This document shows positions 36,801 through 51,211 of a stretch of 64,000 bases of DNA, piece by piece. Origin of the DNA: Dipylidium caninum (lineage: Eukaryota > Platyhelminthes > Cestoda > Cyclophyllidea > Dipylidiidae). Made by a program: the position numbers and the translations under genes. The stretch is taken from positions 62,001 through 126,000 of the forward strand of contig QEYB01000882.1 in the NCBI GenBank assembly GCA_017562135.1, in the 5' to 3' direction. Under the pieces are notes generated by a model. The model saw nothing but the letters and a program-made list of their open reading frames with translations, was not told the DNA's origin and did not search any database. Each line of letters starts with the position of its first letter. The first letter of the stretch is position 1.

Positions 36801-39800
36801 TGTGGAGACTAATATCGAGCATTGTTTTAATTAGCGAATCCATCTCCGAAGGTCTCATTAATGCTTCTTGAAGCTCTAATGTGCTATGATTCGACTGAAA
36901 TTTGTACAAGAAGAGTAAGAGTAAATCGTGTTTTGTTTCCATTCGATTTCGACGAAAAATAAAATAAAAAGTAGGAGACAATCACGGGCACATTATAAGA
37001 AAAGAATAGAGACAGTGCCTGTAACATTTATTAATAAAAATATCGAAAGAATATTCAATTAATCTTTCTCCACCGCAGCCGAACACAGACTCAAAGAAAC
37101 GTCTGTTTCACAATTTCCAACTTATTAGCATCATTAAACACCTTCACCTACCCTCTTGTGCTATCCCTGACGCCTCTATGATGGGTACATCGGGTACTAT
37201 GGAATGGGCGGGAGTAGGTTCTGTGATGTCCATGGAGAACGCCTCATCATTTGGCGGGTAGGTCGCCCAGCTCAACTGTTCGTCGGGAATGTCCAACGAG
37301 GTAGCTGTAGGCAACAACTGATGGGGGGGATGGCGCATCTTCTCCTCCTGCATCGTCCGATGCTGTATCCTCTTGTTCTGCTCCTCTTCCAAGTTCACTT
37401 GCTCCAATGCCTTTATTACCGTCCTCTAAGGTGGAGACGAGGGGTAAGAGACCCTGCGACTGTCAAAAGTATCCCACTTTTCACCATCCCTACGTCACCT
37501 TCTTGACTTCTTTTCAAGGAAGGCATCGAAGTTATACGCAAATTTTTTCTGGGTCAGAGGAGTTGAAGAGTCAAATTAAATGGAAGAACTATGTAGGATG
37601 AGAAGGCGTGTTGAAGTGAAATTTAAAAAAAAGTCAGGTGGGTGAACGAAGGCTGTCTAACATAAGGACGAAATTCCTGTGTCCACTTAAAGGCAATTCT
37701 CACTTTATACACGCACGAAGACAATAATAATGGGGAGGCATCATGCTTATTCGTTGGAACAGGTGATGTTCGACATCCTCGGTAGGAGAGTTTACGCGAG
37801 GGTGACGTTGAGTTGAAGTGCAATGGGATTATTTATTTAGAGGTTGAATAACCGCCATTTAAATCGGGAATCTAATGCGATCACTAAGTCGAAAAATCTT
37901 TGCATCCACCTAAAAACGGCATTTGAAAATAACTTTCCTCTTCCTCAAAGTCATCAGCTGAGTGGTGGAACAGTTTCTACAAATGGAAGCCTTTATTTAG
38001 AGGATGTTTGTTAGGACACTACTTACTAAGCGAATATAAGCCTCGAAGAGGACAGGTGTCACATGGATATAGTGCAGACCGTAGTGTCTGGCCAGCGCAA
38101 TGGCGTGGGTCGTCTTGCCCACAACAGGCGGGCCTAGAATGCATATTTTCAGGGGCTGGAAGAAAGGAAGAAAGCAGAAGAAGGTCACCGACTGTCTCGG
38201 GATACGCGAGCTTGACTACTCAGCCAAAATTATTGTACGACACGACTAAGCACTTGAGAATCGCATCGAATTCGCCACTTCTGTCAACTCTCAGATATTT
38301 TCGTTATGCGAGTAAATTACGGTTATGCTGGAGAGGGGACGAACTAAAAGACGTCACCATGATCCAACTCATTCTTATTTGTTCAATTGCGGTGAGTGGC
38401 AATGTGCGAGTGATTAGGTTTTTTTCACCTGTGTGTAAATTCTTCATCTCCTTGCAGTGTTCCGGCAAACTAGGCCACTTGATTTACCGTAGATTTTGAG
38501 CCCTATAGCATGGCTTTGACCCTGGCCATGTCTCTACCTTTCCGACTTCAAGGAAGACGTAGAGTACGTCGCGGAGTAAGTGTTTGAAATGCTTGATTTC
38601 ATGAGTGATAGGCTGATTGTCCCTAGTCAGGACTAAGAGGTAGAAATTTTAAACACCCACACCCGTGAATGTGCATATAAGCCAAAGTACGCGCTGTGAT
38701 CGGCTGTCGGAGTGCCTCCTGTATGCCTCCTCCTCCGCTCTCATCCCTAAATATCTCAGATCGTGGTAAAAATTGCCTGTTTATCTTTGACGGCAGTTTA
38801 AACAGCATGTTTTACCGCCGTATTGCAGGCGCAGGGCTGACAGGACTCAGGTTGATGACTGCCAGAGAATCAGTGGTATTATTCCCATTTGTCACGTGTG
38901 GACTTTGATATATTCATTTGAGTAAACTCTGTGCAAATGTGTAGACTTTCGTGTATTATTTGCATTAGATACGACGGATGCACTTAACTACTTCATGTTT
39001 CGGTGTAATTATACCAATATTGGCAACGACATTGACTCCTATTCGAGAAAGCGAATGTCGCAATGTGTCACACAGTTTTACTCTTATTCCATCCCTTAAG
39101 TCTTTTCTACAGAGTCTCATCTTCGGCTACCTTCTGGGCGGTGAGGCCCAGCCACGACGGAGAAAAATCTTTATCACATCAGTGACAGTGTTCCATCAAG
39201 TGGTTACCTTGAATTCCTTGGCCTTGACGTACTCCTGCGCCAGGTCCTCGATGTTGTCAAGTATTCCAGTCTCATACCTCCATGGGATGGGCAGTTCATC
39301 GTCCAACGTTGGCGTGTTGATTACCAAGTCCATCATCAATTGGTCCATGTAGACTTTCTGCGAGGAACGAATAATACCTTGAAAGTTGTTTCGCTTCAGT
39401 TATTTCGCTCAGTGATTTGGCGGAGTACTTACGGGTATTTCGGTGATGCCAATTAACTCGTTGTCTCTGAGGCGTCTAATTTCCCCGGTGCCGAGTACTT
39501 TGGAGATGGCCTGAAATTAGTAGCGGGTGGGAGATGAAGATTCTATTAAAGTTTAATAGAGAAATTTGAGAGAAGAATGCATTTTTCGAGTGGATTCACG
39601 TAATGTGATTTTCATTTTTCCCCGTTCCTTCGATGCTTCGCAGGTGAGGCGATGACGTTGGCTTCTAGGGGGTTACCAGCTGAGAGTGAAATTCGCCTAG
39701 ATGATGTTCTGCGGCACAAATGACAGGGTGTCATGTCTGCGTACAAAACCCATTCCTCATGACTAATTATGGCAATTGCAGACTCGCTGCGCCACCTCAT

Positions 39801-42800
39801 TCAACACCATTGACTTCTTGAACCGTCTCCTTTTATTCAGTGCTGCCGCAAAGAAAGTACTAGTGCTGGAACAATCGCTCACTTTTGATTAAATCAGCCT
39901 TCCTGCGACCATACCTTCTGAACCCATCCATTTGCCCTCCACCCACCCTTCCATTCATAATCATGCTTTAGTCCTTTTGTCCAGCCAATCTCCGACCCCT
40001 TATTCCCTTATCCATCCATTCGCCCAGTCTCCATCCCTCTGTCTTGGATCTGTCCATTCCCTACTCATCAATCTCATGCTTCAAATGCTTCCACATGCAT
40101 TCCCCAAGTTAATTACGCCTCCCAACTAAAATTCTATTCCCATGGCTCTGAGTGCAACCATTTCCCTCAAAACGACTCATTCAATCCCTAGACACAAGTC
40201 TACTGATCAACTAAAAGGACTCTCCAAACCATCATCATTTCATCTCCTCATTTATCCTAGTTTTCCTAACTGCAATCTTCCCTTCCAGGCATGAAATGTC
40301 GTTATAATTGGAACGGGCGGAAGGTTATCTGGTAGGTGGCGCACGACGACGTGTTGAGACTGACTGACTTCCCCTTCGGTGGCGATGCAATTTGCAATTG
40401 TGGGGAAATTATATCAAATTTCCTATAACTTAAGCATATTCACATAATTGAATGTACAAATTTTCACCGAATGTGTAACCAGGAGCATGGATCAAGAGCT
40501 TACTAAACCAAATCGGCTTATAATCTCGAAGAGACTCTCGAGAAAGGTCAAGCAATCGAAAGTAACGTAGAGATAACTCACCGTGATAACCTCGCCTAAT
40601 GATGCCTCGCTGCGATCCTTGGCCACGATATAGCGGGAGTTAGGTGGATTCTCGATTATAGCCTGAACAATTCTGAGACGAAGAAAGAGGAAACTGTAAT
40701 TTGTACGTTGTACGGTGAAATTTGACTTAGCAACAGATAGCCAGGAGGCGCAAGACATTCCAATCGAGTGCGAGGGATGGGAGAAGACGGACCACGTTTA
40801 CCATGCCTTGTGTTCTACTCCACTCACCTGTGTCAGTATTTTCAACGGCGAGAAGATAAATACACATAATTTTACGGTGACAGGTACCTGAAATCTACTT
40901 GAAAATACACGTGTTTGGCAACTAAACTCACAACCTCGGCGATAATTCGAGTGCCTCGTCCAAGTTAGGTACTCTAGCAGTCGACATGACCATAAGGCCA
41001 TCACTTCTGGACCCTGGAATAACGCATTCCCTTTTATCAGCACAAATAGGCTAACAGCTGACGCCATCAAGTTCCTCATTTTCATTTTCCATAGAGTTCT
41101 GTACCATGCTACAGTGGCGCCTTGTGATTTACCATGAATTTGTTTACAAAAAATTTCCTTATTCGAACTGCCTAACAAATCATATGCGGATTTGATGTCC
41201 CAGAAAACTAACAGAGTAGAATTATTGTGCAAAACTTTTAAGAACTTTAGAGGTATGATGAATTGTTGTCGTGGTGTGAACCTCGTTAGATCGCAACGCG
41301 GCTTTCGATACCGAAATATTTTACTGAAATATGGTATATCAGGTGGTGAACTTAAAGAAAAAAAGACTTGGCAGCCAGACAATTAGTAAGAGTCCCTAGT
41401 TGATCCCCAATACTGTCCTCGGAAATAGGAGTACTCCAGCCTGTGAGGTTTGTTGGTAACACAAGAAATTTACACTGCAAGATCCTTTATGTGGATAGTT
41501 GGAATGATGTTTTCTCCGTCACCGTAGACATCTAATTCGCGGATGTTCATCCAGGCTTTCTAGAAGAGAGGAATGGGGGTTCGTATGCTGCTTAAGTACA
41601 ACAGAGAGCAGTTTTACAAACTTTCGCCAGAATGGTAAATACAGGATAGAATTGTCTTATCACGCTTTATGATCCTCTAATCGTAGTTCAGTTTGTGGTT
41701 GATGTGAGGCAGAGTGCACAGGCTGATGTCAAAAGATGAATGCCGTTAAAAAAGTTCTTTGGCTACCAAAACAATATATATGCGGATTGCACGATGTCAC
41801 TCGACAAATGCTTAAACTTTTATCTGCAGCTGCTTTGTGGAAGGTGCAAGGGCAATTCGTCTCTGATTGGCCGCTAATTTGACCAGTTACAAATGAGTTG
41901 TGTGCCGCACAGACTTACCAAGAAAAATTGTTCCAATATATCCTCATGGCCACCGTATGGTATACCGCATCCAACGATGTATGAGACAAACTGATGTCGA
42001 TGCTAAACAGTAATATGTAAAAGCGCCCTTAACCACAAATTTTGACAGACTTGGGAGACCAAATAAATCCCAGCTCACTGGTATAAAGTGGTTCATTTAG
42101 GAAAGAGTAACCCCGTAAATTGGTATGACTGATCAAGCTTTACTCGTCATCGTGGAAATTAAGACTTTTACTGGCTGGAGGCAGAGGGGACGATAGCAGG
42201 GGCAACATGACTCAGCGGCGCAATTGGCGATTGCTACTGATTCTTATATCAGTAGTATAATCTGACTTATGACTACTGACTAATTAAGAGAAGGGGCGTA
42301 CCTTTTTTCCCAGCTGAAGAATTGTCTTCTCCACATCATAGTGGCGCTGATAATGGGGATGCGGTTTCCGTTTGGCGTGATTCTCCTCGTCGTGCACTAA
42401 GTGATCACCTTTCTGTATGAAGGAAGAATAAAAACGAATCGAAAAGGCGTGAGAACCATCGAGATCAGAAACAAAAATGCTTGCTTACCACATTATCCGA
42501 CTTAGAGTAAAGCCAACTCAACAAATGAGAAATCAGAATAAATGTCTTCTTCTTTTCAATGCGGCCATAGTCATCTGCCAGTGACTTGGCGACCCAGAGC
42601 GCCTCGTCCACCTGATTTGCATCCTTCGTGATATCGTAAATAATATAATCACACTCAAAGATGTCTTCGTAGAAGTCTCGGCGGTCTTCGTACTTAAAAA
42701 GTTTGAACAGCACTGTATATAGACACCGTTAACCGTTTGCCATTAGCAGAAACATAATCATACAATTTGAAAAATAAATGACCACTATTATACCGATGTT

Positions 42801-43327
42801 CAACAGCACGCATGTCATTAATATGAGAAATGGTACGAGGTGGCTCATAAAGTTTGGTACTATAGAGTTAATACGTTTATTCGCTGGGAAATATGAATAG
42901 TAAACTCTACAGCGAATGAAAGAGTAATTTCCTTTCAGACCAAACACAGGATATTGATAATAATAATTAGTTGATACGTAAGTTGTGTCTTTGAATCTGA
43001 AGAGTTTCAAATTACCTTCAAGAGTTTTTGTACGAAATCTGGCTTTTGGGCAGTGGGATAGGAGATTGTTCCCACAACGCGATATCCGCTAAGTGCGGGT
43101 TTTTTGGATAGCTCCGGTTCTACAAGCCCGTCCTCTTCTTCTATGTCCAGTTCTCCCTCTTCGTCCAGAGCCTGGCCGGCATTGCATGAAGCTAAGTGCT
43201 ATAATGCGAGGATTATTTTGCAATGCAAATATACCTGGGCTAGGTTAGAACTCAAATAAGTATCGACGTCATTAATGAAAATTCGAGGAAGAATATTTGA
43301 GGACTGTTCTTCAAAGTCTTCTGCCAT
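30851..43327 (-). CDS. AK7: adenylate kinase 7 homologue (18 exons, one apparent frame break)
   Basis: AK7 interconverts adenine nucleotides and in other animals supports motile cilia and sperm tails. Exons: 43327-43235, 43198-43016, 42692-42489, 42412-42302, 41990-41919, 41559-41474, 40672-40582, 39510-39433, 39357-39208, 38155-38027, 37425-37152, 35681-35489, 35074-34975, 34583-34248, 33272-33109, 33024-32791, 31590-31432, 30904-30851; about 900 residues against 723 in human. Parts in order: an N-terminal Rossmann-like region (YRVVGTISYP, FECDYIIYDITKDANQ, GDGENIIPTIHIKDLA), the kinase P-loop (ILGPPVVGKTTHAIALA), a lid/NMP region (CLNQGFVLDGYP, DTYEQAESLFA), DPLEKNVLTYFD, and a C-terminal Dpy-30 motif (NYLLKYVLPKIAECL, DPVDFL joined to AEYL). 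One base is missing at 35009-35011 between YP and DTYEQ. Every other exon phase agrees, so the gene is probably intact and the base an error, though a real mutation is possible. Confidence 0.93.
33523..33558. repeat. two-copy 18-bp tandem repeat in an AK7 intron
   Basis: The unit CGAATTTCCAGTAGTTCA occurs twice, perfectly, head to tail. It lies in an intron, with no evident function. Confidence 0.85.
39511..40581 (-). other. AK7 intron with a pyrimidine-rich low-complexity tract
   Basis: Between the exons ending EVIT and beginning AISKVLG. The stretch near 39900-40270 on the plus strand is strongly enriched in C and T, with many CCATCC/CCACCC words. It appears to be simple-sequence DNA rather than a gene. 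Confidence 0.65.
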
Positions 43328-45015
43328 CGTCAACTACTTCACCTCTATTGACCAGTTGTTGTTGGAGAATACCACTGCAAGAAAATAATATTGCAAACAG
43401 TGACTCACTAGATAGGTAACACGTGATTTAATCTGTTGGAGTACCCAAATACCACCCATCTTGTAGCATGTAGAATTTGCGAGAAAAGTGAAAAATATAT
43501 AGATCGAACAAACTAGCATAGGCATTTCAGGGTAGAAATGGTCCGACAATTATTTAACCGAATTTTAAAGTTTGCAAGGAAAACGGCGCAGGTGACTCGA
43601 AGTATCAACGGAATTCTGCCTCCGAAAACACGCCCGTCTCTGCCAAAATTTGTTTCCACTGTAAATGAACCAGCATGTATCAAGTTAAAAAGGCCATGTA
43701 AGTTAGATCAAGCTATGACAAAATTTTGAGTAAAATCTGGATTTTGATCGAAAATGGGAGGAAAGTGTTACGAACCTTTCCACAGGCTTAAGTTTTTAAT
43801 AACATGGAGGGAGAGAGCAAAATTTAATTTCAAATGGAACCACAATTTGAAAAATGTTACTAATGCTCATGTTCATATTTATAGCCGTTTAATACGCAAA
43901 AATCTAATCCGCGCCTTCCGGAACAAAATTTTGGTTTGACGAAATAAAAGATTTACAAATAGTTGCACATACGTGACCTTTGGCTTCAAATTGGTGAATT
44001 TATAATCTCTATGGTAAGTAGAACAAAATGGTCTCGTATAACCGCACAATGTCGATAGTTTACACCAAAAGTTTGCTGAAATTTTGAAAAGTGTATAACA
44101 TAAAAGTGGTCAGCAAGCCTTCCGACATAATCCACTAGGCACATTCCAAACCACTCACTATGGCACCACAAGCGCGCGTTCTTGATCATCGCTTAACTCT
44201 TATGATAATCCGGAATAATAAAATAGTGAAATCCATTTGGTTACTTCGTCGGATGCCGAATTAACACTTCTCAGCTAAATACTGCTCAGATAAGACTATT
44301 GGCGAATGTTGATCCCGAAAGGAACAAACTTGTCCAGAGATTTTATTATCCCGGAAATGTGTATTGCGTCTTTCTCATTTTTAAAGTTCGAAGCAACGTT
44401 CGACAGTGACCCACCATTGTTGACTGAAGAGTTACTCGTTGATGGACCGCCTTAACCGCGAGGCTTAAGTATGTTCGCACCGACGACTTCATCGCCCCAA
44501 TACCAGGTCGAATTACAACTAATAACTAATTCTTGCGCAGTGTACAACCCTGCACTTGCCGGTGAAAGCAGAACTCTCACTACCTAGCCAAATCTGCATT
44601 TAATGGCCTACTAAACCTCGTCTAACGGAGCGTGGCAAGGCTATATCTACAAGTCAGTCGTTGGCTAAATGGGCCGCCCGTCGTAAGGGAATGGTAACCG
44701 AAGAAGAAACGTAACTAAACCTATGATTTGTCGAAAAGAATGACTAAGACATGGTCTAAGACATTTCCCACCAATGTTCTAACTGTATATTTACATTCCC
44801 AGTTGACCCAAAACAAGAACGGATTATCTACATCCTATAATATCTACCACACTTTTAACTATTCAAAACAGGCAAGCTGAAGAAATCACCTGGGACAATG
44901 GGTCGGCATGCTGAGTGCACAAACTTCGACACCGTCAACCTGGGTAAACAAACAGAGGGGCGGGTGTCTAAAAAAGCTTGGGAGGAAGGAGTGTTTTCGA
45001 GTCCAGTGCAGGTCC
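43328..45015. other. intergenic region between AK7 and SUCLA2
   Basis: About 1.7 kb, AT-rich. It must contain the AK7 promoter and the SUCLA2 3' untranslated region. Short frames on both strands show no conserved motif. Confidence 0.6.
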
Positions 45016-48000
45016 TTACGACGACAGCTCGAATTTCACATCAACAGCAGCTTCCCGTGCCAAGGCCACAATGTCAGCCAGTTTCACAACCTGTAGGAAG
45101 CGTAAAAATAAATTCGATCAAATAAAATTGAATTTCCCGAAAGTATTGTAGGAGCAATTAAAATCTGGTGCAGTTATCCCAATAACGTGTCCCATGGGTT
45201 AACCGTTAAAATTTGCTTTCAGACACACGACACATCACCATTTTATTCCTTATTTGCTTATATGTCTAAATCGGCGGGCGTGAATAATAGTAAAAGTTTG
45301 ATTAAGTATAGCCGAAATTAAAGGCAAGTGATGTACTAACTCAACAGGGGAACAGATATTTAAAATGGTTTCTGAGCTACTAAAAAAGAGGGACTCTGGT
45401 TGCTGCGGCGTAATATTCCGTTGCTTTGCATGACTTGGATTTGTTAGTATCTTGCCTCGTAAAAGTGATGCTCCTGAGTCGAACTTTTGGCGTCGCATGC
45501 TGGGCGACGAAACATCACAAGCTGAAAATGTTAGCTCATGTGGTAGATATGTTCGTGTGTGGAACAAGCACCGCAAATGAACGCACCATGTTTGCGGCCT
45601 CATCCAAGTCGTCGCAAGCGAGAATCTTCAGTCCACTACTCTCAATAATGGCCTTTGCGTCATCGACTCGAGTGCCTAAAAAAGAGGAGGCAGAAAATAA
45701 TTTATGGATGGTGATGGCGAGAGCACAAAATTCACCTTCTACACCGTCGTCAATAGGACTAGGGAATAAACTAGGAATGCCACAGAGAACCAGTAAGATA
45801 AAACAGAAAGTAATCCACGTTCAAGTTACTGAATATCAGCACTTCAAACAACCAGACTACGGAAACGTTTATTATAAATGCTTGTTGCTATAAAGTGGTC
45901 ACCAGCAAAAAAGGTTAGGCTTGGGAAATCCTAAAATGTTTTTAAACAATCTGCCTTGAAAACAACGCAATATCCCCGCAAAGTACAAAAATTGGGGAAA
46001 AGTAAGATTCCCAATTGAGAAATGCAGTATAAATAAAAAATGAAAAGGATAGATATAATGAATATAATTGTGTCGAATTATTTCCAGCAAAAATCTGAAG
46101 TTCCTGTTCCTATAGGTGAGTGACTTGTTCGGAAAATTCATTAACCGTCGAATAATGTCAAAGTAAAAAAGGATCAGAGACGACGAAGATTATATTTTAC
46201 GTCGTGATCATTCTGTTATGGAAATCCATTCTAACCCCCAAGAGGCAATTTGCATGACGATTTCAGCAAAGCTACCTAATTCATCGGCCTGACCCAAGTT
46301 ATTTAAGCAGCAAGGGCTTAGGAAAGGTTTTTGATGAATAGAAATTCTAGAAAACAAATCCATAATGAAGTTACCTCTAGGGTGTGGGTCGATTACTCTA
46401 GAGCTCACCTTGCAATCTTACTACGACGGGAACCTTGATGTTGAGTTCGGAGGCGGCAGCGACGATGCCCTGAGCGATGACATCACAACGCATTATGCCA
46501 CCGAAGATGTTAACGAGAATAGCATGTACCTTGGGGTCAGAGGTGATGAGACGGAAGGCTTCGTTCACCTGCGATGCCGTTGCCGCCCCGCCCACGTCAA
46601 GGAAGTTTGCGGGAGAACCACCGTGCAACTTAATGATATCCATAGTGGCCATAGCAAGACCGGCGCCATTCACTGTTAGAATAAAAGGAGATTTATGTAC
46701 AGACGTCATTATAGGATTGATAACATCACAAAAAGTATTCATAATTATTCTCAGCATAAGTAGCTCAATGCGATTATAAGTAGGAATCTATTGAGGCATA
46801 TGGGACTTCATTACAAGAATGTGAAGGTTTAGTCATCGAAAGTAGAACTGTCACTTTTTATTGGAATGTATCTAGCAAACAACAGTTGATAATAATGCAA
46901 AGTGGATCAAACTCCGCGATTTGTATCAACACATTTATGCCCGCATGCCTTGACACTAATTTGCAAGTTTAATACAACACTAAAGCACACATTTTGGACG
47001 TAGGTTTACGATTACACACCAAAGAAAAGCCACATGAGGCGAATGAGAAGTGACAACGTAATGACATATACAACATAAGAGTTACTGATAAGAACATAAT
47101 AAACATAAAATTAAGCAAGTTCAATGTTAGAAATGTCCATGCTTTGTCAAACGAATTAACTTTTGGTCCACTCAAAGACATGGAGGCTGTGCGTGTTTGA
47201 AACTCACTAAATCCAGAGGAAAATGTCAAAAAGGTTCAGCTCTGGTAGATACTCCTACACCTGATATCTTAGTCTAAATTAAGACCCCCAGCCAGTTAAA
47301 TGATGTAGATTTATCTCAGTAACATGAAAAGCGATCTGACCATATGACTACCGAATTTTCTATGTAAAATTTAAAAAAATCGCTAAAAGGATCAAAAATA
47401 GACCCTAACAAGTTCAAGAAATATTCTTAATCAACACCTGATAAGGGAAAACCAAAATAACCTTACTATATGTGAATGAAAACTACTCAGATCCGTAATG
47501 TCTTTGTTTTCCAATAATCCGCAGAGTTAAACATCCCTATAGGAAAAGCATAATCGAGAGAGTATGGCTGTTTATTGTCAAGGTAAATCCATTGTCAACC
47601 CGCACACAAATTCAATTCCAGTTACCGACAATACCACTTACCAAGGCAACCAATACTGCCATCGAGACCAATGTAGTTCAAATCCGCGTTTGCAGCACGT
47701 ACGTCACGTTCATCCATTTGAGACCAATCCCGAAGGGCAAAGATTTCGGGCTGTTTCTTCTCCGCGTTGTCATCAAAAGTCATTTTACAATCCATGCAGA
47801 GTACTAAACAATTAATAAAGGTTATCAAACCAAAAGCAAAGATTCGGGAAGAATTCTGCGATTGTAACCTACCTTTGCCAGCATTATCTTCCGCCAATGG
47901 ATTAATTTCCACCAGTGTGGCATCAGAATCGGTGAAAAACTTGTAGAGTTTGAGGAATATATCGGCAGCTTGCCTTTGGCCATCAGGCGAGTTGAAACCC

Positions 48001-48875
48001 ATAGCAGCAGCAAGTTTCGAGGCAGCCTCTACGCATAGGCCATCCTCAATATTGATCGGAAGCTAAAAATGAAATGTGGATGTTTACAAAAAGAGTAGCT
48101 AACTGAAGATATTCACACGAACAATTTATTTAGATTATGCTTGAATATCACAAAAAGCTTAAACTCATCCCCTTACTTTAATGATAGCTTCAGGAGTTTC
48201 CTCGGCAACTTGTTCAATATTCATGCCGCCTTGAGAACTAGCGATAATTATGGGACCAGCAGAGGCACGATCGAGAGCAATGGCAAAATAAAATTCGCGG
48301 TGGAGGTATTTGCGTTCCACAATACTCACTGCAGAACAAACAGTACCAGCTTCGCCTGTTTGTTTGGTGTAAATGCGATGACCTAGCATACGTTTAGCAA
48401 CATCCATGGCCTCTTGTTTGCTGTAAGGGAAAGGATACTGCGGAGGAACTGAAGAAATAAGTGGAAATGCAAGCAAATACTTTTACCTGTAGGTTATTTT
48501 GACCCCTCCTCTCAGACCACTGTCCCAGACTCCTTTCCCCCGACCACCAGCAAGAACTTGAGCTTTAACAACAAGATCACTAGTGTTTGACAGGCTAGCT
48601 AGATGGAAAAATGCACAGTGAACATGGGAATAATACGCAAAAAGTAAAAATGTACGAACAAATTTCGTCGGCAGCTTTAAGTGCTTCTTCCATATTGGTA
48701 GCAATACGAAAAGTGGGTACGGCAATTTGGGCTTTTTCGAGGAGTGCCATAGCACTATGTTCGTGAATTTTCAAAAAGCGTTTCGGTTGAGACTAGATAA
48801 TAGCATGCAAAATAACATACAAACCGAGAAAAGCTTGGACACCACTACAGCGCGTCTTACAAGTCCTTGCATCAT
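45016..48875 (-). CDS. SUCLA2: succinate--CoA ligase [ADP-forming] subunit beta, mitochondrial
   Basis: Beta subunit of succinyl-CoA synthetase, which in the mitochondrial matrix interconverts succinyl-CoA and succinate while making ATP. Nine exons: 48875-48825, 48792-48660, 48598-48487, 48420-48177, 48062-47873, 47803-47642, 46672-46409, 45675-45587 and 45090-45016; 1,320 nt, 439 residues, all phases consistent. The start [17 protein letters not shown] looks like a mitochondrial targeting peptide. The ATP-grasp region contains [14 protein letters not shown], and the nucleotide/metal site [12 protein letters not shown]. The ligase region has [39 protein letters not shown] and VPVVVRLQG. The block [11 protein letters not shown]...[12 protein letters not shown] matches the ADP-forming SUCLA2 and not the GDP-forming SUCLG2. 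In parasitic flatworms this enzyme also fits the succinate-producing anaerobic route. No break or missing motif was seen. Confidence 0.97.
46673..47641 (-). other. SUCLA2 intron, about 1 kb
   Basis: AT-rich intron between the exon ending [10 protein letters not shown] and the exon beginning with the [11 protein letters not shown] block. Nothing else is recognised inside. Confidence 0.75.
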
Positions 48876-50948
<2,073 letters not shown>

Positions 50949-51211
50949 GACGTACGAGTCACTTTCTCTTATGTAAATAGCATTGCCCAGAAAAGCATAT
51001 TAATGGAAACCTGATATATTTTCAGTGGGGGCAGATGAGACAGAAGAACAAATATACATTAGGTATACCGTGAAGAGTGAAAGTGGAGTAGGGCAGCAGA
51101 TCATTCTGTTACCTTTGGTTTTTTTGATCGTCCCCTTGACTAAAGCCAAATAAAAACGTATAAGCATAAAAAGTGCAATCGTGTTTTAGTAAAGGGATGT
51201 AAGGAATTCCA
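50949..51211. other. short convergent gap between DIMT1 and INO80
   Basis: Only 263 bp separate the two stop codons. The gap holds both 3' ends. Confidence 0.7.
51149..51154 (+). terminator. candidate poly(A) signal for DIMT1
   Basis: An AATAAA hexamer on the plus strand about 200 bp after the DIMT1 stop codon. It is 58 bp short of the INO80 stop on the other strand, so the two 3' untranslated regions may overlap. Confidence 0.5.

Noticed and set aside
38008..38499. 163-codon plus-strand open frame
   Set aside because: It lies antisense to the AK7 P-loop exon and runs into intron; a chance frame.
45426..45893. 155-codon plus-strand open frame
   Set aside because: It is antisense to a SUCLA2 exon and its introns; no homology to any known family is apparent.
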